The notes: generated by a model from the letters alone, not told the origin. DNA of 26,979 bases from Neisseria shayeganii 871 (GCF_000226875.1 NZ_JH164926.1:2128125-2155103), one strand, 5' to 3'. Shown: positions 1 through 10,449, numbered from the stretch's first letter. Translations and numbers: made by a program.

Positions 1-2117
1 ACATTAGCGACAGCTTTCAACTGAGCAACGTTTACCGCATCACTGTCTTCGGTACCGGCGGCCACGTGCATGATTTGGCGGGTATTGGTGGCATTGCCCA
101 CGGACACCGCGCCCAGATTGCCCTTGACGGTGGCGCTGATCGCCGTTTTATCTGCATCGCTCGCCTGAACCAGCGCATAGACCTGATTGGCCGCGGCGGT
201 GGCGGCATCGCTGGTGGCGGCGTTGGGCGTTAAAGCGGCACGAGTAGCTTGGGAAAGTGCACCAACCGCCACCGAGCGTGCGGCAGACGCTTCAGCCTGA
301 GAACCCAAAGCCACTGCCAGCACGCCTTGTGACTTAGCAACCGAACCGATGGCAACACCGCCGGCGGCGGCGGCATCCACATTGGCTTGCGCACCTACGG
401 CAATACCTTGACCTGCCAAAGATTTAGAAGCATCGCCCAAAGCTACGGTACCGCGACCAATGCCCCGGCTGTTGCGGCCAATGGCAACAGCAGCCTTGCC
501 GGATGCCTTAGTGGTTTCCGAACCGATGGCGATCATGCCTTCGCGGTTGCCAGCAGTATCACCGGCCAAAAGCTCGGTGGTCACGCCGCGACCAATCGCA
601 ATGGAGTCTTCAACCTGCGCCTTGGCTTTTTGACCCAGCGCAATGGTGTCGTTATGTGTGCCTTGAGCCTCAAAACCCATAGCAATGGTGTTGGAGACTT
701 CCAGCGGGGCAGCGGCATTGGTGCCACGACCGGCGTTCTTGCCAATGGCGATGTTGTTGTTGCCTTTGATGTTCTGGCCGGCATCGACCAGGGCAGCGAA
801 GTTGTCGTGTCCTTCCACGTCCTGTCCTGCCCGAGCGGAAATCGCGACGTTGGTATTGCCTTTCACCCGACTGCCCGCGGCATTGCCCAAGGCGATGTTT
901 TGACCGGAAGGGCTATCCACCGCTTCGCCTGCGCCATTACCGATGGCAATGCCGTGAATATTGCGCTTGACGCCCACACCAGCCCTGTAGCCGATATTGA
1001 CTGTTTGCGACAGCTGGGCAACTGTGGCATCACTAGCAACATGCCCAGCAAGCTTGCCCAGGGAAACACTGTTGAGGCCAGCTGCTTTTGCCTCGGTACC
1101 GATGGCAATGGCGGAATTGCCGGTGGCGCTCGTTTGATTGGAGCCAATGGCGATGGCAAAGCTGTTAGTTGCTTGTGTTTTAAAGTTCTGATTTTGCGCT
1201 GAGCCGATGGCAATGGAGTGGCTGCCAGAAGATGTTGCGCCATAGCCATTTGAAATGGAATAAGCGCCGCTGGCATCAGCACCGGCGCCCACTGCGGTGG
1301 CAATCGCACCAGTGGCTTTGACGCGGTTGCCGATGGCAACGGCAGAGTTGGTTGTAGCCAAGGCACGATCACCAATGGCCACCACATTGCTGGCCGTTAT
1401 ACCCTCATTAATTTTGCGAATTTCATTATTGGCCGTTTTGCTGTTGGCATAGGTGCCCAGAATCACGTTGGCATTGCCGGTCAATTCGTCCCCCGCCGAG
1501 GTGCCCATGGCAATATTGTTATTGGGGCTAACCGCCTTTCTGAGCGCGCCATCACCAATGGCGACATTACGCCCTTCGGCAGCCGGATTTACTGTCTCGG
1601 CCCCTGCACGGCGGCCAATGGAGATGTCCCAGTCTGCGTGCGCTTCGGCATTCTGTCCAATGGCAACCGACTGGTTGTGCAGGGCTTTGGCTTCGCTGCC
1701 AATGGCAACGGAAGCCGCCTCGGCAGACTGGCTTTTGAGGCCGATGGCGACATTGCTTTCGCCTGTATTGTTCGCTTCTTTGCCAAGCAAAACAGATTTG
1801 GCGGGCTTGCCAGCAACCGTATCCACAGACTCGGTGGTTTCATCACCGCAAATCACGGTTTGGCTGGTTTCATCATAAACGCAGTAGTGGCTATTTCCAC
1901 TCGAGCTGTTATCTCCTCTCACCGCCATCGCCTGCCCGCTCATCAGCAATACGGCGGAGGCGGCAGCCGTCATCATAAAACGCGAGCCGCCCAAACCCAG
2001 CTCGCTCACGATAGAGCCGCCGGACTGGCTGGACTTCCCGCGCGCTTTGGCCGTTTCCTGCACGGCCACCCATGTGTTGGTGTGCTCGTTCCATACGGTA
2101 CGGTAAACCTTATTCAT
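1..2117 (-). CDS. Trimeric autotransporter adhesin (YadA/Hia type), N-terminal part, runs off the left edge
   Basis: Surface adhesin expected to form a homotrimer secreted by the type V(c) route. The open frame reads without a stop from an ATG at 2117 to base 1, about 705 residues. Residues 1-28 match the extended signal peptide region (MNKVYRTVWN...WVAVQETAKARG), followed by a hydrophobic segment ending GQAMA near residue 65, the likely cleavage site. The rest is dominated by YadA-head repeats of the form VAIG..A.A...S (SVAIGSEAKA, IAIGSNQTS, VALGDASKS). Close to the left edge is DAVNVAQLKAV, the usual head-to-stalk connector motif. Stalk and membrane anchor must lie beyond base 1. The start has AAGGA upstream. 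An unusual feature is a cysteine pair (Cys79 and Cys90) just after the signal peptide. The family is clear; the ligand is unknown. Confidence 0.93.
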   Translation of the reverse strand, partial: MNKVYRTVWNEHTNTWVAVQETAKARGKSSQSGGSIVSELGLGGSRFMMTAAASAVLLMSGQAMAVRGDNSSSGNSHYCVYDETSQTVICGDETTESVDTVAGKPAKSVLLGKEANNTGESNVAIGLKSQSAEAASVAIGSEAKALHNQSVAIGQNAEAHADWDISIGRRAGAETVNPAAEGRNVAIGDGALRKAVSPNNNIAMGTSAGDELTGNANVILGTYANSKTANNEIRKINEGITASNVVAIGDRALATTNSAVAIGNRVKATGAIATAVGAGADASGAYSISNGYGATSSGSHSIAIGSAQNQNFKTQATNSFAIAIGSNQTSATGNSAIAIGTEAKAAGLNSVSLGKLAGHVASDATVAQLSQTVNIGYRAGVGVKRNIHGIAIGNGAGEAVDSPSGQNIALGNAAGSRVKGNTNVAISARAGQDVEGHDNFAALVDAGQNIKGNNNIAIGKNAGRGTNAAAPLEVSNTIAMGFEAQGTHNDTIALGQKAKAQVEDSIAIGRGVTTELLAGDTAGNREGMIAIGSETTKASGKAAVAIGRNSRGIGRGTVALGDASKSLAGQGIAVGAQANVDAAAAGGVAIGSVAKSQGVLAVALGSQAEASAARSVAVGALSQATRAALTPNAATSDAATAAANQVYALVQASDADKTAISATVKGNLGAVSVGNATNTRQIMHVAAGTEDSDAVNVAQLKAVAN

Positions 2118-2279
2118 TTTTTTCGTTCCTTCTTTACGAGGTGGTTCAATCGCAGCCGGGCTTGAGATACGGGCTTGCCGGGGCAGGCCCGCGTGGACTG
2201 TTTACGTCTTACGTCTGTATCCGACAGCTGCACTTGGGTAGCCATCATACTGGCTTTCCCTCCGCCAAACCAGAAAACG

Positions 2280-2304
2280 GCCGCCTTATCCTAGAAAAGG
2301 CGGC
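2280..2304 (-). terminator. Hairpin between the DUF3579 gene and the adhesin
   Basis: GCCGCCTT (2280-2287) and AAGGCGGC (2297-2304) form an 8-bp GC-rich stem with a 9-nt loop. Read on the minus strand it lies after the DUF3579 gene stop and is followed by CGTTTTC, a weak U-tract. It could instead be part of the adhesin leader. The bases to its right (about 2305-2400) are strikingly AT-rich and may carry the adhesin promoter, but I could not fix -35/-10 boxes. Confidence 0.45.
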
Positions 2305-2376
2305 TTATTTACAACATATCTTTCATTAATAAAAACATATGTTTAGATTAAGTATTCTAAGTCGATTAACGCAAAT

Positions 2377-3228
2377 TTATATACTTTTTACCCAAACCAT
2401 GCTTTCGGCGGCGAAGCCTGCTGCCAGCAGTGCCTGCCAAGCGGCCGAATGCGCGGCGCCCGGCGGGACATCCGCGCAGATACGGGCGCACTGCGCGGCG
2501 CCGGCGGTACGGCCCACACATTCGAGCAGGCAGGCCAAACCGGAGACGCCCGCCTGCGGGGTAAGGCTCAAGGTATCGATGTATAGCGTGCTGCCGCCGT
2601 GCAGGCTGTCGTTCAGGTAAAACAGGCAGGCGGCGACGGCTTGGCCGTTGGCATCAAAACAGGCCGCCACCCGACGGCCTTGGCCGTGCAGTTTGGCCAG
2701 GCGCTGGTTGAAGTGTACCTGCCCCAAAGCTTCCGGCAATATGGGGCGGAAGGCGGGGTAGGCGCAATGCAGCTCGCCGGCATTGAGCTCGCGGGCTTCG
2801 AAATGGAGGGCCTGTTCGGCCGCCGCTGTTTGACCTGAGGACGGATGCGCCTGCGCTTTGCTCTCAGCGGCGGCTTGGGAATCGGCCTCGGCTTTGGCCT
2901 GCAAGGCGCTGTCCAAGAGGGTGCCTTCCGCTGCGTTTTGCTCTTCCAACAAGGCTTTGCAGTCAATCACGCGCAAATCGTTGTCTTGGGCGAAATCCAT
3001 CAGAAAGCGGAACATGGATTCGTTGATTTGCTCGAGTTTTTTATCTACGGCCACGCAGCGCACATTGTCCACCAAAATGGGGCGCACCCAATCGTGATAG
3101 GAAAGCCGGTTGTTGTCGAACGAGGAGAGGATGCCGCACAAACGCTCCGACCAATCGCTGGGGCGGAAGGTTTTGCCGTTGCTGGTAATGCCTTGGATAA
3201 CGATTTCGTAAGGGTTGCAAATCAACAT
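2377..3228 (-). CDS. DUF3579 domain protein with GNAT-like C-terminal region
   Basis: Predicted cytoplasmic protein of 283 residues and unknown function. The first ~100 residues (IVIQGITSNGKTFRPSDWSERLCGILSSF...) match my memory of DUF3579, a short domain common in Betaproteobacteria. Residues ~105-145 are an Ala/Gln/Ser-rich linker. The remainder (HFEARELNAGEL..., AACLFYLNDSLHGGSTLYIDTLSL...GLACLLECVGRTA...AWQALLAAGFAAESMVWVKSI) resembles an N-acetyltransferase (GNAT) fold: an AACLF strand, an acceptor-side strand, a helix, and a final 'LLAAGF' segment. The GNAT call rests on pattern and is less certain than the DUF3579 call. The ATG at 3228 fits the usual DUF3579 N-terminus but has no good Shine-Dalgarno. 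A gap with DUS repeats separates it from the upstream tetR gene, so it is probably transcribed separately. Confidence 0.8.
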   Translation of the reverse strand: MLICNPYEIVIQGITSNGKTFRPSDWSERLCGILSSFDNNRLSYHDWVRPILVDNVRCVAVDKKLEQINESMFRFLMDFAQDNDLRVIDCKALLEEQNAAEGTLLDSALQAKAEADSQAAAESKAQAHPSSGQTAAAEQALHFEARELNAGELHCAYPAFRPILPEALGQVHFNQRLAKLHGQGRRVAACFDANGQAVAACLFYLNDSLHGGSTLYIDTLSLTPQAGVSGLACLLECVGRTAGAAQCARICADVPPGAAHSAAWQALLAAGFAAESMVWVKSI

Positions 3229-3239
3229 GGATGAGGTCT

Positions 3240-3251
3240 TTCAGGTAGCCT
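3240..3251 (-). repeat. Single eikDUS
   Basis: Exact 12-mer TTCAGGTAGCCT on the plus strand, 11 bp upstream of the DUF3579 gene start. DNA uptake sequence of the Eikenella dialect. Confidence 0.85.
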
Positions 3252-3350
3252 GCGGGCTTAGGCAAATCGTGGTTTGGAAAGCCATGGATTATAGCCGAGC
3301 GCCCATGGCGGCAACAGGGAAAATTCTGCGCGGCGGCCTTGGCCAAAGCA

Positions 3351-3407
3351 AAGGCTACCTGAAACGAGCACGCGGGTTTTGCGTAGCGAAAACTTTCAGG
3401 TAGCCTT
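3351..3407 (-). terminator. Inverted eikDUS pair downstream of tetR
   Basis: AAGGCTACCTGAAA (3351-3364) and TTTCAGGTAGCCTT (3394-3407) form a 14-bp stem. On the minus strand it follows the tetR stop and continues as TTTGCTTT, so it probably terminates tetR transcription. The 29-nt loop contains CGCGGGTTTTGCG and a GCGAAAAC tail and resembles the loop of the pair at 25246-25303. Confidence 0.7.
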
Positions 3408-3439
3408 GGCCGGGTTTGGATTAAAGTGCGGCATCCTGC

Positions 3440-4084
3440 TCAGCTGCGGTAAGCCTGCATCAGCTGATCGTAGTTTTCATAATGGGCGGGGGCCACAAAA
3501 CCGCGAATCAGGCTCATGGTCTGGTAAATGCCGCGGCGCTTGGCTTCTTCGTTCCACGAGCCGTCGTGCTGGGAGTTGTCGAAATCGAACCAGTATTTGG
3601 TGACCAGCCACACGTTCAAGCCCAATTCGCGCAAGGCTTCATCGCTGGCTTCCAAAATGCCTTTTTGGCGCAGCTCGGTGAAAATCTGCACCAGCAGCGG
3701 GGAAATTTTCACGTGGGTGAATTCGTTGTGGTCGCCCAACAGCTCTTTGCTGCGCATCAGGAGGGTGTTCACGTCGCTGAACAGGAAGCGGTAGTCCCAC
3801 AAAATGTCGTACACGCCGTTCATATACTCGCCCATTCTGGCCATGTCGCCGGGCAGCTCGGTTTGGCGGATGTAGTCCAACAGCGTGTTGGTGTAGCGCT
3901 TGAACAGCTGGATGATGATTTCGTCTTTATTGCGGAAATGGTAATACAGGTTGCCGGGGCTGATGCCGAGGTGTTGGGCGATGTGGTTGGTGCTGATGTT
4001 GCGCTCGCCCTCTTCGTTGAATAACTTCAGGCTGGCATCAACGATGCGGTCGTAAGTACTCGGCTTGCCGGGTTTCTTGGCCAT
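3440..4084 (-). CDS. TetR/AcrR family transcriptional regulator
   Basis: DNA-binding repressor-type regulator of 214 residues. The N-terminal helix-turn-helix is clear: RIVDASLKLFNEEGERNISTNHIAQHLGISPGNLYYHFRNKDEII, residues ~12-57, with the family hallmark LYYHF.NKDEI. The C-terminal ligand domain is divergent (residues 60-214). An in-frame upstream extension exists, but the ATG at 4084 is preferred: it starts MAKKPGKPSTYDRI as expected and has AAGGAG 8 bases upstream. It lies downstream of norM-murB on the same strand, across a 239-bp gap full of inverted repeats. From memory, gonococcal norM, murB and a tetR gene are also adjacent, so control of the efflux pump or of itself is plausible but not shown here. 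Confidence 0.92.
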   Translation of the reverse strand: MAKKPGKPSTYDRIVDASLKLFNEEGERNISTNHIAQHLGISPGNLYYHFRNKDEIIIQLFKRYTNTLLDYIRQTELPGDMARMGEYMNGVYDILWDYRFLFSDVNTLLMRSKELLGDHNEFTHVKISPLLVQIFTELRQKGILEASDEALRELGLNVWLVTKYWFDFDNSQHDGSWNEEAKRRGIYQTMSLIRGFVAPAHYENYDQLMQAYRS

Positions 4085-4159
4085 GGCGGGACTCCTTGAT
4101 TTTGTATTTGGGATGGCGGTTTCTTCTGTGTGTGACGGGGCTTCTGCGGCCCTGCTGCC

Positions 4160-4186
4160 GCCCGCCGTTTTTGAAAAACGGCGGGC
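4160..4186. repeat. Perfect 12-bp hairpin in the murB-tetR gap
   Basis: GCCCGCCGTTTT (4160-4171) pairs exactly with AAAACGGCGGGC (4175-4186) across a 3-nt loop. It is too stable to ignore, but has no U-tract on either side. It lies in the leader of tetR, about 75 bp before its start. Confidence 0.75.
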
Positions 4187-4193
4187 AAGTGAA

Positions 4194-4238
4194 AGAACCT
4201 GCACTCGGCAGATTCGCTGCCCGAAGAATACAGGTTCT
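4194..4238 (-). terminator. Composite hairpin downstream of murB
   Basis: AGAACCTG (4194-4201) and CAGGTTCT (4231-4238) make an outer 8-bp stem. Inside, CGGCAG and CTGCCCG add a second, bulged stem. Read on the minus strand it follows murB and ends in CAGGTTCTTTC, compatible with a terminator or attenuator for murB, or a structured leader for tetR. Confidence 0.5.
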
Positions 4239-4267
4239 AGAGCCTGCGGACAATCGACCGGCGCCAG

Positions 4268-4292
4268 ACTTGTTTAACTTTAACAAACAAGT
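4268..4292. promoter_or_regulatory. Palindrome, candidate TetR operator
   Basis: ACTTGTTT (4268-4275) and AAACAAGT (4285-4292) form a perfect inverted repeat with a 9-bp AT-rich centre. It lies just beyond the murB stop and upstream of tetR. Size and symmetry suit a TetR-family operator; no binding is shown. Confidence 0.4.
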
Positions 4293-4323
4293 TGTTGCCT
4301 GCCGGCTGTCTGAGATTTCGGGT

Positions 4324-5343
4324 TTAAAGCCAGATGGGCTCCGGCTCCAAATCCACGCCGAAGCGCTGTTGCACGCTGCGGCAGATGTGTTCGGACAATC
4401 GGGCGACGTCGGCAGCGGTAGCGCGGCGGCGGTTTACCAACACCAGCGCCTGCCGATCGTGCACGGCGGCCCCGCCTTCCTGCCAGCCTTTAAGGCCGCA
4501 TTGGTCGATCAGCCAACCGGCCGCCAGCTTCACGCTGCCGTCGGCCTGCGGGTATTCGGGCAAGCCGGGATACCGTTGCCGCAAAGCGGCGGCCTGCCCG
4601 GCGCTGACCACCGGGTTTTTGTAAAAACTGCCGCAATTGCCGAGTTCGGCCGGGTCGGGCAATTTGCTGCGGCGGATGCGGCACACGGCCTCGGCCACCA
4701 GCTGCGGCGTGAGCGGGCCGCCTTGCGCCAAGGTTTCGGCCACGTTTTTCAAATCGCCGTAGCGCAGTTGCGGCGTAAAACGGCGGCTGAGGGCAAAGGT
4801 AACGGCGGTGATCACATAACGGCCTTTGCCGGCCTGCTTGAACAGGCTGTCGCGGTAGGCGAAGCGGCAGTCGTCGCGGCTGAGGACGGCAAACTGCCGA
4901 GTTTCCAAATCGAACACATCCACTTCGACAATGCGCTCTTTCACTTCCACGCCGTAAGCGCCGATGTTCTGCACCGGCGCGGCGCCCACGGTGCCGGGAA
5001 TCAGGCTCAGGTTTTCCAAGCCGCTCAGGCCCAGCGCCAAGGTGTGCTGCACGAAATCGTGCCACACTTCGCCGGCTTGGGCGCGCACCCGCACGGTGTC
5101 ATCATCATCGGCTACCACTTCAATGCCGCGCGTGGCCATGCGCACCACCAAGCCGGGGTAATCCTGCATAAACAGCACATTGCTGCCGCCGCCCAACCAC
5201 AATACCGTTTCGCGGCGGTATTCGGGCAGGCGGAGGATTTCAGGTAGCCTGTCGGTGTGTTCGAGCACGCACAAGACGGCGGCGCGGGCCGGCAGGCCGA
5301 AAGTGTGCAGAGGGCTTAAATCGGCATCGTATTCTATCTTCAT
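4324..5343 (-). CDS. murB: UDP-N-acetylenolpyruvoylglucosamine reductase
   Basis: Cytoplasmic FAD enzyme that reduces UDP-GlcNAc-enolpyruvate to UDP-MurNAc with NADPH in peptidoglycan precursor synthesis. The 339-residue protein shows the N-terminal HTFGL motif, the FAD-binding core (WLGGGSNVLF, LSLIPGTVGAAPVQNIGAYGVEV), the catalytic serine in YRDSLFK, and the C-terminal GNCGSFYKNPVVS and LEPEP motifs. The pattern is that of type I MurB as in E. coli. The start at 5343 gives MKIEYDADLSPLHTFGL. Its ATG overlaps the stop of the upstream MATE pump gene (ATGA), so the two are very likely translationally coupled. An eikDUS lies inside the gene at 5239-5250. Confidence 0.96.
   Translation of the reverse strand: MKIEYDADLSPLHTFGLPARAAVLCVLEHTDRLPEILRLPEYRRETVLWLGGGSNVLFMQDYPGLVVRMATRGIEVVADDDDTVRVRAQAGEVWHDFVQHTLALGLSGLENLSLIPGTVGAAPVQNIGAYGVEVKERIVEVDVFDLETRQFAVLSRDDCRFAYRDSLFKQAGKGRYVITAVTFALSRRFTPQLRYGDLKNVAETLAQGGPLTPQLVAEAVCRIRRSKLPDPAELGNCGSFYKNPVVSAGQAAALRQRYPGLPEYPQADGSVKLAAGWLIDQCGLKGWQEGGAAVHDRQALVLVNRRRATAADVARLSEHICRSVQQRFGVDLEPEPIWL
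5239..5250 (-). repeat. eikDUS inside murB
   Basis: Exact TTCAGGTAGCCT on the plus strand within the murB coding region, read through in frame. Confidence 0.85.
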
Positions 5344-6716
5344 CGGTATGCCCGTTCGCGGCTCACTGTTTCCAAACACCACAGCAGCGCCACGGCCGCT
5401 GCGGCCAAAGACAGCACCAGCGCCGTCCAAAATCCGTAAATGCCCATCTCCCTGCCGAAGGCCAGCCAGCAGCCCAGCCCCAAGCCGAGCACCCAAAAAG
5501 CTAGGGCATGAATCAGCATCGGCAGCTTGGTGACCTTATAGCCGCGCAGGGCGAAAGAAGCGATGCACTGCACCGCATCGGCCAGCTGGAAGGCGGCGGC
5601 AAACAGCAGAATCGTCGCCCCCAGCGCCAGCACGGCGGCATCGTCGGTGTACATCGCCACCAGGTGATGGCGCAGCAGCAGAATCAGCACCGCCGTGCAC
5701 ACGGCCAGCGCCGCCCCCACCGCCACCGCCACGCCGGCGGCATAGCGCGCCCGGTACAGCTCATTGGCACCGACGGAATAACCCACCCGCACCGTGGCCG
5801 CGGTGCCCACGCCTTGCGGAATCATATAAATGATGCCGGTGATGTTGATCACCACCTGTTGCGCGGCCACAAAGTCTTCCGTATTGCCGTCCAAACGCGC
5901 AATCAGCAGCATGATGAAGGTGAACAGGCTCACTTCCAAAAAGAACGACAGCCCGATGGGCACGCCCAAGCGGGTGATCTGGCCGAACACCGCCGTATCC
6001 GGCTTGGAAAAGCGCGCCGTCAGGCCGAAAGGGCGGAAATAACGCTGCTTGGCCACATACAGCCACAGCGCCAGCGCGTTAAACCAAAACACCAGCGCGC
6101 TGGCCAGGCCGCAGCCTGCCCCGCCTAAAGCCGGCATGCCCAGTTTCCCGTAAACAAAAATATAGTTGAGCGGGATATTCAGCAGCAAAGCCGCCCAGCT
6201 CACCCACATAATCGGCTTGGGCCGCCCCAGGCTGGACGCATAGGCATGCAGGGCGCGGTGCACCATCGCCGCCGGCATCGCCAGCGCGATAAAGCCCACA
6301 TACTGGCCGAATTGGGTTTCGACATTGGCATTGAGTGTCAGGTAGCCCTGCAGCGGCGCAATCGCCAGCCACAGCAGCAACATACCCAAGATGCCCAACA
6401 ACAGGCCGTACCACAGCCCCTGCCGGCCCAGCTCGCCCACCGCCTCGGTTTCGCCGGCGCCGTGCTGTTGCGACAGCATCGGGTTGAGGGCGGTCATGAT
6501 GCCGAGAAAGGTGATGTAAACCGTGATGAATGTGCTGCCGCCCAGCGCCACGGCGGCCAAATCGTCTTTACCCGCGCCGCCCGCCATCACGGTATCGACA
6601 AAACCCACCCCCACCTGCGCCACTTGAGCGGCCAGCATCGGCATCGCCAACACCGCCAGTTTGGCGGCTTCGCGGCGGAATGCGGCGGGCGAATATCGGG
6701 TCAGGTCGAGCAACAT
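5340..6716 (-). CDS. norM: MATE family multidrug efflux pump, NorM type
   Basis: Inner-membrane exporter of cationic drugs and fluoroquinolones driven by Na+ or H+. At 458 residues it has the full MATE length with about twelve membrane segments in two homologous halves. Family signatures include AMPMLAAQVAQVGVGFVDTVMAG in TM1 and NPMLSQQHGAG after TM2, and in the second half GVPIGLSFFLEVSLFTFIMLLIARL and IPQGVGTAATVRVGYSVGA. The start at 6716 (MLLDLTRYSP) lacks a strong Shine-Dalgarno. It overlaps murB by 4 bp, and from memory norM-murB is also found in Neisseria. A divergent intergenic region with a MITE-like element separates it from gcvP. Confidence 0.93.
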   Translation of the reverse strand: MLLDLTRYSPAAFRREAAKLAVLAMPMLAAQVAQVGVGFVDTVMAGGAGKDDLAAVALGGSTFITVYITFLGIMTALNPMLSQQHGAGETEAVGELGRQGLWYGLLLGILGMLLLWLAIAPLQGYLTLNANVETQFGQYVGFIALAMPAAMVHRALHAYASSLGRPKPIMWVSWAALLLNIPLNYIFVYGKLGMPALGGAGCGLASALVFWFNALALWLYVAKQRYFRPFGLTARFSKPDTAVFGQITRLGVPIGLSFFLEVSLFTFIMLLIARLDGNTEDFVAAQQVVINITGIIYMIPQGVGTAATVRVGYSVGANELYRARYAAGVAVAVGAALAVCTAVLILLLRHHLVAMYTDDAAVLALGATILLFAAAFQLADAVQCIASFALRGYKVTKLPMLIHALAFWVLGLGLGCWLAFGREMGIYGFWTALVLSLAAAAVALLWCLETVSRERAYR

Positions 6717-6785
6717 GGTTTCGGGCGGACAAAAGGCGCGCAGTTTAGCAGAAAAAGAGCAAGTAAGTTAAGAGCCAAAGGTTTA

Positions 6786-6946
6786 GGGCGTGCCGTCACC
6801 AGGCATTGCGGCGGTATTTTTGGTCAAAACCCGCATCTGCGGCGTTAAAAATGCTCGCAAGATGTCCAATCTTGCTGCGCTTTTTGCCTGGCAGCTGCAA
6901 ATTTTGCCTCAAAAAACCGCTTCGCAAGCATGATGACGACGCGCCC
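6786..6946. mobile_element. 161-bp MITE-like element with imperfect terminal inverted repeats and TA flanks
   Basis: The left end GGGCGTGCCGTCACCAGGCA and the reverse complement of the right end GGGCGCGTCGTCATCATGCT match at most positions over about 25 bp. Both ends are flanked by TA (6784-6785 and 6947-6948), as expected for elements duplicating a TA dinucleotide. The interior holds GCAAGAT/ATCTTGC (5-nt loop), several T/A runs and no convincing coding frame. It is probably a non-autonomous derivative of an insertion sequence; the parent is not in the window. Confidence 0.6.
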
Positions 6947-7012
6947 TAGAAACCGCAACATCGGGTTAAATTGTGTTGCACAAACAAACCGTTCCCTGCC
7001 CGCCCGCCGTTC

Positions 7013-7062
7013 AGGCTACCTGAAAGCACGGACGGCGCCGCCGCACTGCTTTCAGGTAGCCT
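7013..7062. repeat. Inverted eikDUS pair upstream of gcvP
   Basis: AGGCTACCTGAAAGCA (7013-7028) and TGCTTTCAGGTAGCCT (7047-7062) form a perfect 16-bp stem with an 18-nt GC-rich loop. It lies between the divergent norM and gcvP genes, so neither gene ends here. It probably serves as a DUS pair, or blocks read-through from the left. Confidence 0.8.
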
Positions 7063-7117
7063 AGACCTTTGTCTTTACATTTCCGCACACTTTCCGCCTT
7101 TTTTCCGCCGCTTGCGC

Positions 7118-7123
7118 TACAAT
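7118..7123 (+). promoter_or_regulatory. Candidate -10 box for gcvP
   Basis: TACAAT (5 of 6 to consensus) lies 55 bp before the gcvP start. No good -35 hexamer sits at standard spacing. I see no glycine riboswitch-like structure between here and the start. Confidence 0.35.
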
Positions 7124-7178
7124 TCGGCCTTTTGCACCGCCTGCCAGTGTTCCGACCGACAGTTACAAAGGAAACCCC

Positions 7179-10025
<2,847 letters not shown>

Positions 10026-10040
10026 GGTTCAGACACAACA

Positions 10041-10069
10041 AAGGCTACCTGAAATGTTCAGGTAGCCTT
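10041..10069 (+). terminator. DUS hairpin terminator of gcvP
   Basis: AAGGCTACCTGAA (10041-10053) and TTCAGGTAGCCTT (10057-10069) form a 13-bp stem with a 3-nt loop, followed by TTTCTTG. It starts 16 bp after the gcvP stop. This is the classic neisserial combination of inverted uptake sequences and rho-independent terminator. Confidence 0.92.
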
Positions 10070-10089
10070 TTTCTTGCTTCGCCCCTTAT

Positions 10090-10284
10090 TTACGGCTCTT
10101 CCGGCAATACGAAGGCGGCAATGATGTACACCAGCAAACCCACGCCGGTAAACAGAATCGCCACAGCGGTGGCAATGCGCACCCAGCCCGAGTCCACACC
10201 GAAATAAGCGGCCAGTCCGCCGCATACGCCGGTGAGCTGGCGGTCGGTTTTCGAGCGGTAAAGTTTTTTCGCAGGCAGGGCCAT
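10090..10284 (-). CDS. Small PspC-domain membrane protein
   Basis: A 64-residue protein consisting of essentially one PspC domain: KKLYRSKTDRQLTGVCGGLAAYFGVDSGWVRIATAVAILFTGVGLLVYIIAAFVLPEEP. Residues ~38-60 form a membrane segment. PspC domains occur in envelope-stress (phage shock) proteins, but no pspA, pspB or pspF is nearby, so the stress role is only inferred from the family. The ATG at 10284 has AAGGAAG upstream. Longer in-frame extensions upstream lack support. It is transcribed toward the gcvP terminator and is divergent from the DUF1294 gene. Confidence 0.88.
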   Translation of the reverse strand: MALPAKKLYRSKTDRQLTGVCGGLAAYFGVDSGWVRIATAVAILFTGVGLLVYIIAAFVLPEEP

Positions 10285-10449
10285 GATTCTTCCTTTTCCA
10301 ATAAGATTGGCAACGGCGGCCAGTATAAACCGCCCAAGCGTTGGCTGCGGTAAAGAAAAAGAAAACGCAAAATCCGCGCCCTGCCGCTCCTGCCCCGGCA
10401 TTCTTCGGTTAGAATCGTGGCTTTGCCACCTTGTTTGAACGGAACCGCC

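Noticed and set aside
387..1202. Long plus-strand open frame opposite the adhesin
   Set aside because: It is the antisense of the repetitive YadA head; the minus frame has a signal peptide and family repeats, the plus frame has none.
2072..2620. Short plus-strand frames upstream of the adhesin
   Set aside because: No ribosome sites, no recognisable motifs, and they overlap the adhesin promoter region and the DUF3579 gene.
4096..5247. Long plus-strand open frame over murB
   Set aside because: Antisense shadow; the minus strand encodes all MurB motifs.
7013..7178. Glycine riboswitch before gcvP
   Set aside because: The leader holds a DUS hairpin and a short pyrimidine-rich stretch; no tandem aptamer-like structure is visible.
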